From Nitrospirota bacterium (GTDB lineage Bacteria > Nitrospirota > Thermodesulfovibrionia > Thermodesulfovibrionales > Dissulfurispiraceae): 64,000 nucleotides of DNA. The DNA lies in the NCBI GenBank assembly GCA_015233365.1, contig JADFXU010000004.1, forward strand, positions 1 to 64,000. Direction: 5' to 3'. The translations under genes were made by a program, and so were the position numbers. Positions 44,578 through 52,256 of this stretch are shown piece by piece (the stretch's first letter is position 1; each line of letters begins with the position of its first letter). A model generated the notes under the pieces. That model saw only the letters and a list, made by a program, of their open reading frames with translations. It had not been told where the DNA came from and made no database searches.

Positions 44578-44634
44578 ATGTACGCGTTTCCTATTGCAAC
44601 ATTTTTAAATAAATTGTCATATAAGGAGAGAGCT

Positions 44635-45315
44635 ATGAGAGGAAGGTTACAGGGGCAAAAAGGTTTTACGCTGATTGAACTATCTATTGTGCTGGTTATC
44701 ATCGGTATTATCCTGGCAGCAGTGCTCAAGGGGCAGGATTTGCTTGTAAGCGCAAGGGCAAAACAGTTTACAACCAATATAAAGGCATGGGAGATTGCAG
44801 TTAATAATTACTATGATTTAAAGAAGGCTTTGCCCGGCGACTCGGCTAATACCGGCTTTATCGGCGGAACGCCTGCCGCTGATACGCCGTATCCCGATTT
44901 GACTGCTGCTTTATCGAGCCCGCCTACTAAACAGTTCACTTTAGGGGCAAACACTTATTACGTATTTTTGGGCAATGACGGCAACACTGCTAAGAAAAAT
45001 ATTGTAGTGGTTTGTGTATCAGCTACCTGTGCCGGTACTTTCAATACGGAAGCGCTGAAAATGGCTGCATCTTTTCAGGGCTCAATTGACCCGACAGTAG
45101 ATGCCGAGGGACCAACTGACGCCGCCCTTATTACTGCCGGTACTGCTCAAAACTACAAGGTTTATGGTATTTCCGCCGGTACTGCAAATGTGAGTGCAGC
45201 AAACGCTCTGGCAAATCTGACTTTGGGCGGAACACCAGCATCCGCCACGGATTGGTTGGATCCCCTAAATGTTACTACTACGCCACTTAAAGGACTGGTT
45301 TATCGGTTTCAGTAA
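44635..45315 (+). CDS. Type IV prepilin 1
   Basis: 226 aa from ATG 44635. A short basic leader MRGRLQGQKG is cleaved before FTLIELSIVLVIIGIILAAV, with Glu5 of the mature protein conserved, the class IVa signature. The hydrophobic helix continues to about residue 35; the globular head has a Cys pair (CVSATC) that may form a disulphide. It is clearly paralogous to the prepilin at 46170 (shared AALSSPPTKQ/LGANTYYVFLGNDGN pattern). Likely a major or alternative pilin of the MSHA-like system. Confidence 0.9.
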   Translation: MRGRLQGQKGFTLIELSIVLVIIGIILAAVLKGQDLLVSARAKQFTTNIKAWEIAVNNYYDLKKALPGDSANTGFIGGTPAADTPYPDLTAALSSPPTKQFTLGANTYYVFLGNDGNTAKKNIVVVCVSATCAGTFNTEALKMAASFQGSIDPTVDAEGPTDAALITAGTAQNYKVYGISAGTANVSAANALANLTLGGTPASATDWLDPLNVTTTPLKGLVYRFQ

Positions 45316-45368
45316 GACTTGGATAAGTAACACTACTACGGACGTTCTCTCCCTATGTTGATTTATAT

Positions 45369-45411
45369 CGTGTCATGCCGGATTAATCCGGCATGACACG
45401 ACAGCGCTTTT
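45369..45411. terminator. Perfect palindrome and T-run after prepilin 1
   Basis: 45369-45400 is a 32-base exact palindrome (arms CGTGTCATGCCGGATT), followed by CGCTTTTT. The GTCATGCCGG core resembles REP-type units, and the T-run makes it a plausible intrinsic terminator for prepilin 1. Confidence 0.75.
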
Positions 45412-45544
45412 TAACCTTCAACTGGAAAATCCTGAAACATCAGTTCACACCAAACATATGAGCACACCTACTGCCGCTCACCGGCGGTTTTTTAGCTGAC
45501 ACTATATTTGACATTAGGTATAAAAAAGGTATAATAATTATATT

Positions 45545-45805
45545 ATGGAATTTGAGTTTGAGCCCGCAAAAAGCAACGGCAACAAGAAAAAGCACGGAAT
45601 TGATTTTCTTGAAGCTCAAGCGTTGTGGGATGACCCAGACTTTATTGAGATTCCAGTTAAAACTGGCGATGAACCAAGATTTTTAGTCATTGGAAAGATT
45701 TCGGAAAAACATTGGTCGGCAATTATTACTTACCGAAGTGACAAGGCCCGGATCATTTCGGTGCGCCGATCGAGAAAAGAGGAGGTTGGCATATATGAAG
45801 GCTAA
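45545..45805 (+). CDS. brnT: BrnT family toxin
   Basis: 86 aa. Strong BrnT features: FEFEPAKSNGNKKKHGIDFL, EAQALWDDPDFIEIP, and RIISVRRSRKEEVGIYE. A RelE-fold ribonuclease toxin of a type II module in which the toxin gene precedes the antitoxin, as here. It lies between two paralogous pilin genes. Only a weak ribosome site is seen. Confidence 0.9.
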   Translation: MEFEFEPAKSNGNKKKHGIDFLEAQALWDDPDFIEIPVKTGDEPRFLVIGKISEKHWSAIITYRSDKARIISVRRSRKEEVGIYEG

Positions 45806-46019
45806 AGAAATAGACAAGAAATTTGATGAAGGCGGGGACATTTCTAAATATCTTGATATAACAAAAGCAAGAAGACCTGCGCAGGAACAAAAAAGGGTAA
45901 ATGTGGATTTCCCCACATGGATGATTCATTTATTAGATAAAGAAGCAAGACGTTTGGGCGTGCCTCGACAATCTATTATCAAAGTCTGGGTAGCAGAGCG
46001 CCTTGAAAAGGCATCTTAA
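45795..46019 (+). CDS. BrnA/CopG-like antitoxin
   Basis: 74 aa from ATG 45795 with GGAGG upstream; it overlaps the toxin gene by 11 bases. The C-terminal half has the ribbon-helix-helix pattern KRVNVDFPTWMIHLLDKEAR then RLGVPRQSIIKVWVAERL. It neutralises BrnT and represses the operon. Confidence 0.85.
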   Translation: MKAKEIDKKFDEGGDISKYLDITKARRPAQEQKRVNVDFPTWMIHLLDKEARRLGVPRQSIIKVWVAERLEKAS

Positions 46020-46169
46020 ATCAAGTTCGGCCGGAAGTCCGATGTCATGGTGTGTTTTTGCTCAAAAAATGAGGTTCTCTGGCAAATGTTTGAAATAATA
46101 ATGTATATTAACGCAACGGGAAGATACGCTTTAGGGTCCTGGCAACATTTTTAAGAAAATGAGGTTGTG

Positions 46170-46838
46170 ATGAAAGGAAACATCAGGAATCAAAAAGGTT
46201 TTACGCTGGTTGAACTGGCTATTGTGCTGGTTATCATCGGTATTATTCTGACGGCAGTGCTGAGGGGACAGGATTTGCTTGTAAACGCCAGGGCAAAAGA
46301 GTTGATTACCAAGGTGAGGGCATGGGAAATTGCAGTTGCCAATTATGTTGACTTAATGAAGACTCTTCCCGGCGATCCCAATAATACGGGGCAAATCGGC
46401 GGAAACGGCGTTGCCACTCCAAATCCGTGGACTGATTTGAATAATACCATATCAAACCTGCCTGATAAGCAGTTGATTTTAGGGCAAACAACTTATTATG
46501 TGTTTTTGGGCAATGACGGCAATAGTCCCCCGAAAAATATTTTACTGGTTTGCGTGTCAAGCGACTGCACCAGTATATTCGATCCTGAGGCGCTCAAAAT
46601 AGCCGCAGCTTTTAGCGGCCTGATCGATTATACGCCGGATGCGAAGGGACCTTACGACACGGTAACTACAACCTCGCCTAATTATAAGAACTACAGAGTT
46701 TATGGCATTACCGGCGGTGTCACCTCAGCCAACATAACGACTGCGTTGGCCATTTTGAGGACCGGCGGAACAGTGGCCAACTTTACGAATTGGCTGCAGA
46801 ACACTAATATTACAGGTATGGTTTATCTGCTTCCGTAA
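46170..46838 (+). CDS. Type IV prepilin 2
   Basis: 222 aa from ATG 46170 (GTG three bases earlier possible). Leader MKGNIRNQKG is cleaved before FTLVELAIVLVIIGIILTAV. The head domain aligns along its length with prepilin 1 (AWEIAVANYVDLMKTLPGDP, LGQTTYYVFLGNDGN, CVSSDC pair). Both have a CAACATTTTTAA motif in the leader, so the promoter region may also be duplicated. Confidence 0.9.
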   Translation: MKGNIRNQKGFTLVELAIVLVIIGIILTAVLRGQDLLVNARAKELITKVRAWEIAVANYVDLMKTLPGDPNNTGQIGGNGVATPNPWTDLNNTISNLPDKQLILGQTTYYVFLGNDGNSPPKNILLVCVSSDCTSIFDPEALKIAAAFSGLIDYTPDAKGPYDTVTTTSPNYKNYRVYGITGGVTSANITTALAILRTGGTVANFTNWLQNTNITGMVYLLP

Positions 46839-46851
46839 GACTTTTAGCTGA

Positions 46852-46915
46852 TAAAATAGCTAAGAGCTAAGAGTCCGGAGCTGAGAGATCAAAGACTTCT
46901 TAGCTATTTGTATTT
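46852..46915. repeat. Heptamer-repeat inverted element (AGCTAAG type)
   Basis: TAGCTAAGAGCTAAGAGTCC at 46858-46877 is partly complementary to TTCTTAGCTATT at 46899-46910, in the gap after prepilin 2. Confidence 0.55.
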
Positions 46916-46968
46916 GACTTTTCTACGCTGTAACGCTCCTTTTCGCTAAAACGTTCCAATATTTTTTC

Positions 46969-47004
46969 CATATTGAACAAAATATTGTTATTTTGTTCAA
47001 TATG
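46969..47004. promoter_or_regulatory. Perfect 16-bp inverted repeat at the start of the DUF4143 ATPase gene
   Basis: CATATTGAACAAAATA (46969-46984), loop TTGT, TATTTTGTTCAATATG (46989-47004). The right arm ends on the ATG at 47002. Further half-sites GTTCCAATATT (46953) and TTTGAACATATG (47014) flank it. It fits an operator for a dimeric repressor or an RNA hairpin hiding the start codon. Confidence 0.7.
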
Positions 47005-48282
47005 AATTATAATTTTGAACATATGAGAGACATTATTCTTACACAGAAGGCCGAGCGGGATAGTCTGCTTGAGGCTAATTACATTGAACGGGAAGGTCTT
47101 GCAGATATTCGGACGACGCTATCGAACAATCTTATAAAAGTGATCATAGGCCCCAGAAGGGCCGGCAAATCCGTTTTTGCTATTCAGGCCCTCAAGGGAA
47201 ACAATTTCGCTTATCTTAACTTTGATGACGAACGTCTCATACAAATCAGGGATTACGAAGAAATAATCAAAGGACTTAAGCAGATATATGGCAACACAAA
47301 GAACCTGCTTTTCGATGAGATACAAAACCTGCCGAATTGGCAGCTCTTCATAGAGCGATTGCGCAGGCGGAAATTCAGCATTGTGGCGACAGGCTCGAAC
47401 TCCAAACTTTTAAGCGGCGAGCTTGCAAGCCATCTCACGGGACGTTATGCACAGTTCCAACTGCTGCCCTTCTCGTTCAGGGAATTTCTGAGGGCTAAAA
47501 ATGTGGCAGCGGGAGAGTGTAGCGAAACAAAGGAAGGACAGGGAGAAATCCTTCGGCATCTCGGAGAGTATCTGGAAAAAGGTGGATATCCTGAAGTTGT
47601 TGTTAACGAGATAGAACACAGGGGATACCTTAAAACATTGTTCGACGGCGTGCTTTTAAAGGACATCGTCATTCGTCATAACATCAGGCATGCGCAGGGT
47701 CTGAAAGACCTTGGATTCTATTTGCTGACAAACCACTCAACGTGCATGTCATTCAACGAACTGAAGAAGAATCTGGGCTTTAAAAGTGTCTCTACCGTGG
47801 AAAAGTATGCTTCCTGTCTCAGCGAAGCTTTTATGCTTTTTACAACCAATCGTTTTTCGTACAAAGCACAGGAACAGACAAAAAGCCCCAAAAAGGTTTA
47901 CGCCTTTGATACAGGAATGATTGATGCTGTTAAATTCAAATTTATGGAGAATATGGGCAGCCTTGTCGAAAACGCTGTAGCTATCGAGCTATTGCGAAGA
48001 GGCAAAGAGTTTTACTACTACAAATCTTCTGACAATAAAGAGGTTGACTTTGTTATAAAAGAAGGCATCGAAGTTGCCCGGCTGATTCAGGTCTGCTACG
48101 ACATCTCAGCGCCGAAAACAGAGAAACGTGAAGTCTCGGCACTCATAAAAGCAGCCAATGAACTCAGATGCGACTTTTTAAGCATTATTACATGGGATGA
48201 CGAAAGAACGATCATGAAAGACGGTTTTAATATTTGCCTTGTACCCCTCCACAAATGGCTGCTCGGCAGAAAAAATAGCTAA
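47002..48282 (+). CDS. DUF4143/AAA_14-type ATPase
   Basis: 426 aa from ATG 47002 (TTG 46993 and ATG 47023 are alternatives; the last avoids the palindrome). Walker A GPRRAGKSVFAIQAL at about residues 50-64, Walker B LLFDEIQNLP, arginine-bearing HLTGRYAQFQLLPFSFREF, then a winged-helix segment and the C-terminal DUF4143 nuclease-like domain (FYYYKSSDNKEVDFVIKEG). These archaeal/bacterial ATPases are common, often mobile, and of unknown role. Its final Ser and stop are encoded by a heptamer repeat. It sits between pilin paralogues. Confidence 0.88.
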   Translation: MNYNFEHMRDIILTQKAERDSLLEANYIEREGLADIRTTLSNNLIKVIIGPRRAGKSVFAIQALKGNNFAYLNFDDERLIQIRDYEEIIKGLKQIYGNTKNLLFDEIQNLPNWQLFIERLRRRKFSIVATGSNSKLLSGELASHLTGRYAQFQLLPFSFREFLRAKNVAAGECSETKEGQGEILRHLGEYLEKGGYPEVVVNEIEHRGYLKTLFDGVLLKDIVIRHNIRHAQGLKDLGFYLLTNHSTCMSFNELKKNLGFKSVSTVEKYASCLSEAFMLFTTNRFSYKAQEQTKSPKKVYAFDTGMIDAVKFKFMENMGSLVENAVAIELLRRGKEFYYYKSSDNKEVDFVIKEGIEVARLIQVCYDISAPKTEKREVSALIKAANELRCDFLSIITWDDERTIMKDGFNICLVPLHKWLLGRKNS

Positions 48283-48355
48283 GAGCTAATCGCCGAGAGC
48301 AAAAAATAAAAAGCCTTTGAGCTCTTAGCTCTGGACCCTTGGCTCTTAGCTTTTT
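48275..48355. repeat. Heptamer-repeat inverted element (AGCTAAG type)
   Basis: AATAGCTAAGAGCTAATCGC at 48275-48294 and GAGCTCTTAGCTCTGGACCC followed by TTGGCTCTTAGCTTTTTTT at 48319-48355 form complementary arms with a T-run. A plausible terminator after the ATPase gene. Confidence 0.7.
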
Positions 48356-48460
48356 TTAAAATTTGCTGGAAAATAGTCAAGACAATAAGGTATATTGAAA
48401 ACACCGCCTGGAGGCGAAAGGACTGGATCTGTGCAGACTCTTAAATAAGGAGAAGTGTAC

Positions 48461-49123
48461 ATGAAAAATCAGAAGGGATTTACCTTAATTGAGCTATCGA
48501 TTGTTCTGGTAATTATCGGCATCATCCTCGGGGCAGTGCTCAAGGGGCAGGATTTGATAAACAATGCGAGGGCCAAGAAACTTATACAATGGGAAAAATC
48601 GTGGGAGGTCGCGACTTGGACTTTTATGGATAGGATGGGAAGGTTTCCGGGTGACCAGGGCACTAACGGAGTAATCGGTGATCAAGCCGCAGATACTAAT
48701 AGTGGTGTCGCCGAAATTTTAGCTGCTAGTTTTGTCAATCCCCCTCCGGCAACATTAACACTAGGAGCTTATACATTTACGTTAATGCTGGGCAATGATA
48801 ATGGTAAGACTACTGCTGGTGTTAACAAGAATTTAATTATAATTTGTAGCAGCACTACAGCTTCAGAATGTCTGAGTGGTACTGTCACCCAACTCACGGC
48901 TGATCAACTGCAATTTTTCCAGGCATTAGATACCGCAATTGACGGTACAGCCAATCCAGGTGCCGGCAACGTATTAGGTATCCCCAAAGCTTCACTTCCA
49001 ACGACCTTTGGAGCAGCGACTATGGGTCTAGCAGCAGCGCCGGATGCCGCTGGTGTTACTACTTGGACTATTGCTACTGATTATGCTCTTGGTTATTGGT
49101 TTGACAGGCCATCAGGGCAGTGA
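48461..49123 (+). CDS. Type IV prepilin 3
   Basis: 220 aa from ATG 48461 with AAGGAGAAG upstream. Leader MKNQKG is cleaved before FTLIELSIVLVIIGIILGAV. The N-terminal third matches prepilins 1 and 2; the head is more diverged (GDQAADTNSGVAEIL, ICSSTTASEC with a Cys pair) but ends in the same region with a short GYWFDRPSGQ tail. A strong terminator follows, closing the pilin array before the ligase. Confidence 0.9.
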   Translation: MKNQKGFTLIELSIVLVIIGIILGAVLKGQDLINNARAKKLIQWEKSWEVATWTFMDRMGRFPGDQGTNGVIGDQAADTNSGVAEILAASFVNPPPATLTLGAYTFTLMLGNDNGKTTAGVNKNLIIICSSTTASECLSGTVTQLTADQLQFFQALDTAIDGTANPGAGNVLGIPKASLPTTFGAATMGLAAAPDAAGVTTWTIATDYALGYWFDRPSGQ

Positions 49124-49193
49124 TGTAAGGCAGGTTGCACGGACTATTATGGCATACTTGCCGGTTTGATAGACTATACTTAAATTGCTTTAA

Positions 49194-49227
49194 TTTAAAA
49201 GGGGAGGCAATCGCCTCCCCTTTTAAA
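49194..49227 (+). terminator. Strong intrinsic terminator after prepilin 3
   Basis: TTTAAAAGGGGAGGC and GCCTCCCCTTTTAAA form a perfect 15-bp stem with loop AATC; the T-run is inside the right arm. Confidence 0.9.
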
Positions 49228-49260
49228 TGATTGAAACAACGCAAGGTGAAAAGTATATCC

Positions 49261-51009
49261 ATGAACAACAATCTCCCAAAGAGAATATCCATAGCTATTC
49301 TATCTTTCAACTTTCTAATCTTAATGCACATCAACATAAGAAATTTCGGCGGCCCTATTGGTCTGCCGACTGCATATTTGATATGGATCGGAATAGTTTT
49401 ATATATTGCTGCTTCCATATGGACAGTTGCTGTTTCCTCCCGTTTCATCGAGCCTGCCATGCTAAAATATTTACTTCTATTTATCTGCCTGAGCCTGCTG
49501 ACCGTTTCTTTCAACCCAATACTTGATTACCATTCATTCCTTTATAAAACCCTCGGCACGATAGGGGGCGCGATTTTTTTTATTTCGCTGCACCAGCTAA
49601 AATTGACAGCTTTTGAGAGGGACAGGCTTCTGTTTGTGATCTTCATATCAGGGGTGATTGAGGCGTGCATCGGTATTGTTCAATACATTGCTCACGGTCA
49701 TATATCTTCTTTTATAGCTTCGACACGGGGAAGCATCTACGGGAACTTTCAGCAGCCCGCTGTGTTTGCCTCTTATTTGGCAACTGCAATAGTTATATCA
49801 CTTTTTCTGGTCAGCAGGCCTCTTTTCAGAAGGCTGAATAAGTTATGCAGGGCCTGTATTTTTCTTTTTGTTGCTGCAATAGGATTTACCCTGTACCTCT
49901 CCAATTCAAAGACTGGTTTGATAGGAATGGTCCTGGGAGTTTCGGTATTGCTCATTGCGAGGATAAGGATATGCAAGAAAATACAGAAAACTGTGCTGTG
50001 CTGGTCGCTTGCGTTGGCTATCGGGATTACCTGCGCTTATTCGGCTGAGGAAATATATTTTCACAGGACTATCCTGTTTACCAGTAAAAGTGCAGGTGTC
50101 AGGATCTTATTGTACAGATCTTCTTCTGGCATGGTTAAGGATAAGCCTATTTTGGGATGCGGGTTCGGCAATTTCGGCAGTAAATACCTCTACTATCAAA
50201 AGAAATTTCTGCAAAGGCATCCTGAATATAAAAAAGATGTCGAAAACTTATATATATCTCACCCTGACAACGAGATTCTTTACAGGCTGGCTGAATCGGG
50301 GATTGTCGGCGGTGTGGGTCTGATTGTATTGCTTTCGGCCTTTGGTTATATGATTTTTAAATTGGGCAGGGAGAAGGGGGGATTATATTTGTCAATGGTC
50401 CTGCCGATAGCGTTTCATACTCAGGTTGAATACCCGCTGTATCAATCAGCGGTACACTGGATGCTGTTCCTTATACTTGTTTATTTGCCTTCATCGCATT
50501 TCACCAAAAATGTTTCCCCGAGATTAAACGGAGTTGTCAGAATTGTAATTGCCGCCTGTACAACTGGTATTACTATTCTAATGGTTCTTTTTTTGATCAG
50601 GACATTGAGGGCCCACATGGATTTGGTGAAGTATAACAAACTCGTGTCTTCAAAGGGACAGATAAGGATTGAACTGCTGGGACCCGCACTAGAAAACAGC
50701 TACCTGGAACAGATAGCAACCAGGATATTCATGGATGCGCGACTGCGCATAGCTCTTTCAAAAAACAAGACCGACTGGATAAGAGAATATGCTGATTGGT
50801 CGAAACACGAGAGAATAGCCACGCCCCTTTCAGCGCTTTACGTTAGAGAGTCGATGGCGCTGTACGCGCTTGGGAAAAAGGGGCAGGCATTTGATCTTGT
50901 CGAAGAGGGCCTATCGCTATACCCGGATAAATCCGATCTCCTGGAAACAAAACTGACGCTCATAACTAAAGAAATACAGTCCAGGATCAAAGGGAAAATA
51001 AGGTTATAG
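49261..51009 (+). CDS. PglL-like O-oligosaccharyltransferase / O-antigen ligase family
   Basis: 582 aa from ATG 49261 (AAGGTG 12 bases upstream). About 11 membrane helices, a periplasmic loop with ISHPDNEILYRLAESGIVGG (about residues 335-355) and the signature LPIAFHTQVEYPLYQSAVHW, which matches the Wzy_C_2/PglL branch of O-antigen ligases, followed by a C-terminal periplasmic tail of about 150 residues. PglL enzymes transfer lipid-linked glycans to pilins. Directly after three prepilins, pilin glycosylation is the likely role. A general O-antigen ligase is the alternative. Confidence 0.82.
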   Translation: MNNNLPKRISIAILSFNFLILMHINIRNFGGPIGLPTAYLIWIGIVLYIAASIWTVAVSSRFIEPAMLKYLLLFICLSLLTVSFNPILDYHSFLYKTLGTIGGAIFFISLHQLKLTAFERDRLLFVIFISGVIEACIGIVQYIAHGHISSFIASTRGSIYGNFQQPAVFASYLATAIVISLFLVSRPLFRRLNKLCRACIFLFVAAIGFTLYLSNSKTGLIGMVLGVSVLLIARIRICKKIQKTVLCWSLALAIGITCAYSAEEIYFHRTILFTSKSAGVRILLYRSSSGMVKDKPILGCGFGNFGSKYLYYQKKFLQRHPEYKKDVENLYISHPDNEILYRLAESGIVGGVGLIVLLSAFGYMIFKLGREKGGLYLSMVLPIAFHTQVEYPLYQSAVHWMLFLILVYLPSSHFTKNVSPRLNGVVRIVIAACTTGITILMVLFLIRTLRAHMDLVKYNKLVSSKGQIRIELLGPALENSYLEQIATRIFMDARLRIALSKNKTDWIREYADWSKHERIATPLSALYVRESMALYALGKKGQAFDLVEEGLSLYPDKSDLLETKLTLITKEIQSRIKGKIRL

Positions 51010-51018
51010 GCGTATTTA

Positions 51019-51111
51019 TTAAACAAGAGACAATTTAAAATCGAAAACCTCGTGTATTGACTCAAAGTCTTTCTTGTTCTGTGTGAAAACAACAGCGCCT
51101 TGATTTCTTGC
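51019..51111 (-). pseudogene. Remnant of a PIN-domain-like toxin
   Basis: Thirty in-frame codons, ARNQGAVVFTQNKKDFESIH then EVFDFKLSLV, match the C-terminal end pattern of PIN toxins (ARxxGAxVxTxNxxDF). A stop codon lies just upstream in frame and no start is visible, so only the tail remains. Confidence 0.55.
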
Positions 51112-51136
51112 CGATTATCCGACAGATTTTAATTCA

Positions 51137-51320
51137 TTATAGCATAGCTCTTTTCGCAAAATAAGACCGACTGGATCGCAGCTTCTCCATGTCCAACTGC
51201 TTGGATATTCCGCTCATTTCGGCCAACCATTCCGGTTTAGTTCGGACACCATATCCAGGCATATTCTTCCAAAATGGTTCGGGCAGTTTTTTTAAGGGAG
51301 GATTGATAAATCTTGTAAAT
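51137..51320 (-). pseudogene. Unidentified open frame without start, possible antitoxin remnant
   Basis: About 58 in-frame codons (including PEPFWKNMPGYGVRTKPEWL then AEMSGISKQLDMEKL) end 25 bases before the PIN remnant, which would suit a VapB-type gene upstream of vapC. I do not recognise the sequence, and no start codon or ribosome site is apparent. Confidence 0.3.
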
Positions 51321-51346
51321 TAATTGACTATAATATAGACTATATT

Positions 51347-51536
51347 TAGCCTACATTATTCATGCGGTGTCGAGAAGGCTGGACACAGTGTCTCGGCTAA
51401 ATCTCGCAAGGCATCCAACCTTGCTCGAAGGCGACGGCAGCCCGTTCAGCCATCCATGGCGTCTCGGGCTGCCGACGCCCGCTACGACACAATGTCCAGC
51501 CTTCTCTTCGATAGAGTTTATGAATAATATGGGTTA
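51347..51536. repeat. TA-ended MITE-like element, copy C (longest)
   Basis: 190 bp. The ends TAGCCTACATTATTCAT and ATGAATAATATGGGTTA are inverted repeats; deeper arms GAGAAGGCTGGACA.AGTGTC also pair. The core contains GGCAGCCCGTTCAGCC facing GGGCTGCC. It shares ends with copy B and core with copy A. TA at both termini suggests mobilisation by an IS630/mariner-type transposase. Confidence 0.85.
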
Positions 51537-51558
51537 GATCATATGACTGGAGGAGATT

Positions 51559-51837
51559 ATGAAACTTAGCGAAGCTGTTAAGCCAATCAGCTACATCAAA
51601 TCACACGCCTCGGAAGTTATTCGAGACATAACTGAAGGCCATGGCTCTGTTGTCATTACGCTTAATGGAGAGGCAAAGGTAATACTATTGGACATCCGTG
51701 AATACGAGAAAACTCAAGAAAGCCTGGCGTTACTAAGAATTCTTGCCCAAAGCAAAAAAAGCCATGAGGCCGGCAAGGTAAAATCCCTCAAAGAGGCATT
51801 CAGTGACATCAAGGCAAAAGCCAAGGGAATATCGTAG
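51559..51837 (+). CDS. Phd/YefM family antitoxin
   Basis: 92 aa. MKLSEAVKPISYIKSHASEV then IRDITEGHGSVVITLNGEAK is the N-terminal DNA-binding fold of Phd/YefM; the C-terminal helix wraps the toxin. GGAGGAG eight bases upstream. It precedes its toxin by 3 bases, the normal order of this module. Confidence 0.92.
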   Translation: MKLSEAVKPISYIKSHASEVIRDITEGHGSVVITLNGEAKVILLDIREYEKTQESLALLRILAQSKKSHEAGKVKSLKEAFSDIKAKAKGIS

Positions 51838-51840
51838 CAA

Positions 51841-52170
51841 ATGAAATATTCCGTTCACGTTGTCATAGATGCTGAGAATGATCTCTGGGATATTTATCGT
51901 TATGTTGCTCAAAATGACTCTGTCGAAAAAGCCGACCGACTGCTTGATAATCTTGCTGGTACGATGAAGTCACTCGAAGACCTTCCACTTCGAGGACACT
52001 GTCCTCCGGAATTGGAGCGTATCGGGATACTGGAATTCAGAGAGATATTTTTTAAGCCTTACAGAATCATTTACCGGACAATAGTATCTGACGTTTTTGT
52101 CTATTGTGTTCTGGATGGGAGACGACAACTGGCAGATATTCTTCAAGAAAGGCTATTAAGGTCTGAGTAA
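51841..52170 (+). CDS. RelE/ParE family toxin
   Basis: 109 aa. VIDAENDLWDIYRYVAQNDS, LPLRGHCPPELERIG, FREIFFKPYRIIYRTI and VFVYCVLDGRRQL fit the ParE/RelE superfamily. Paired with the Phd-type antitoxin directly upstream. The target (ribosome-bound mRNA or gyrase) cannot be told from sequence alone. Confidence 0.9.
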   Translation: MKYSVHVVIDAENDLWDIYRYVAQNDSVEKADRLLDNLAGTMKSLEDLPLRGHCPPELERIGILEFREIFFKPYRIIYRTIVSDVFVYCVLDGRRQLADILQERLLRSE

Positions 52171-52256
52171 AAATATCAAAGTCCTAACTGGTGAAGGGAC
52201 TCAGTTTCCTGCTCTACCCGTAATTCTCGCTTCGAGTGGCCCAAGCATCCCTTTTC

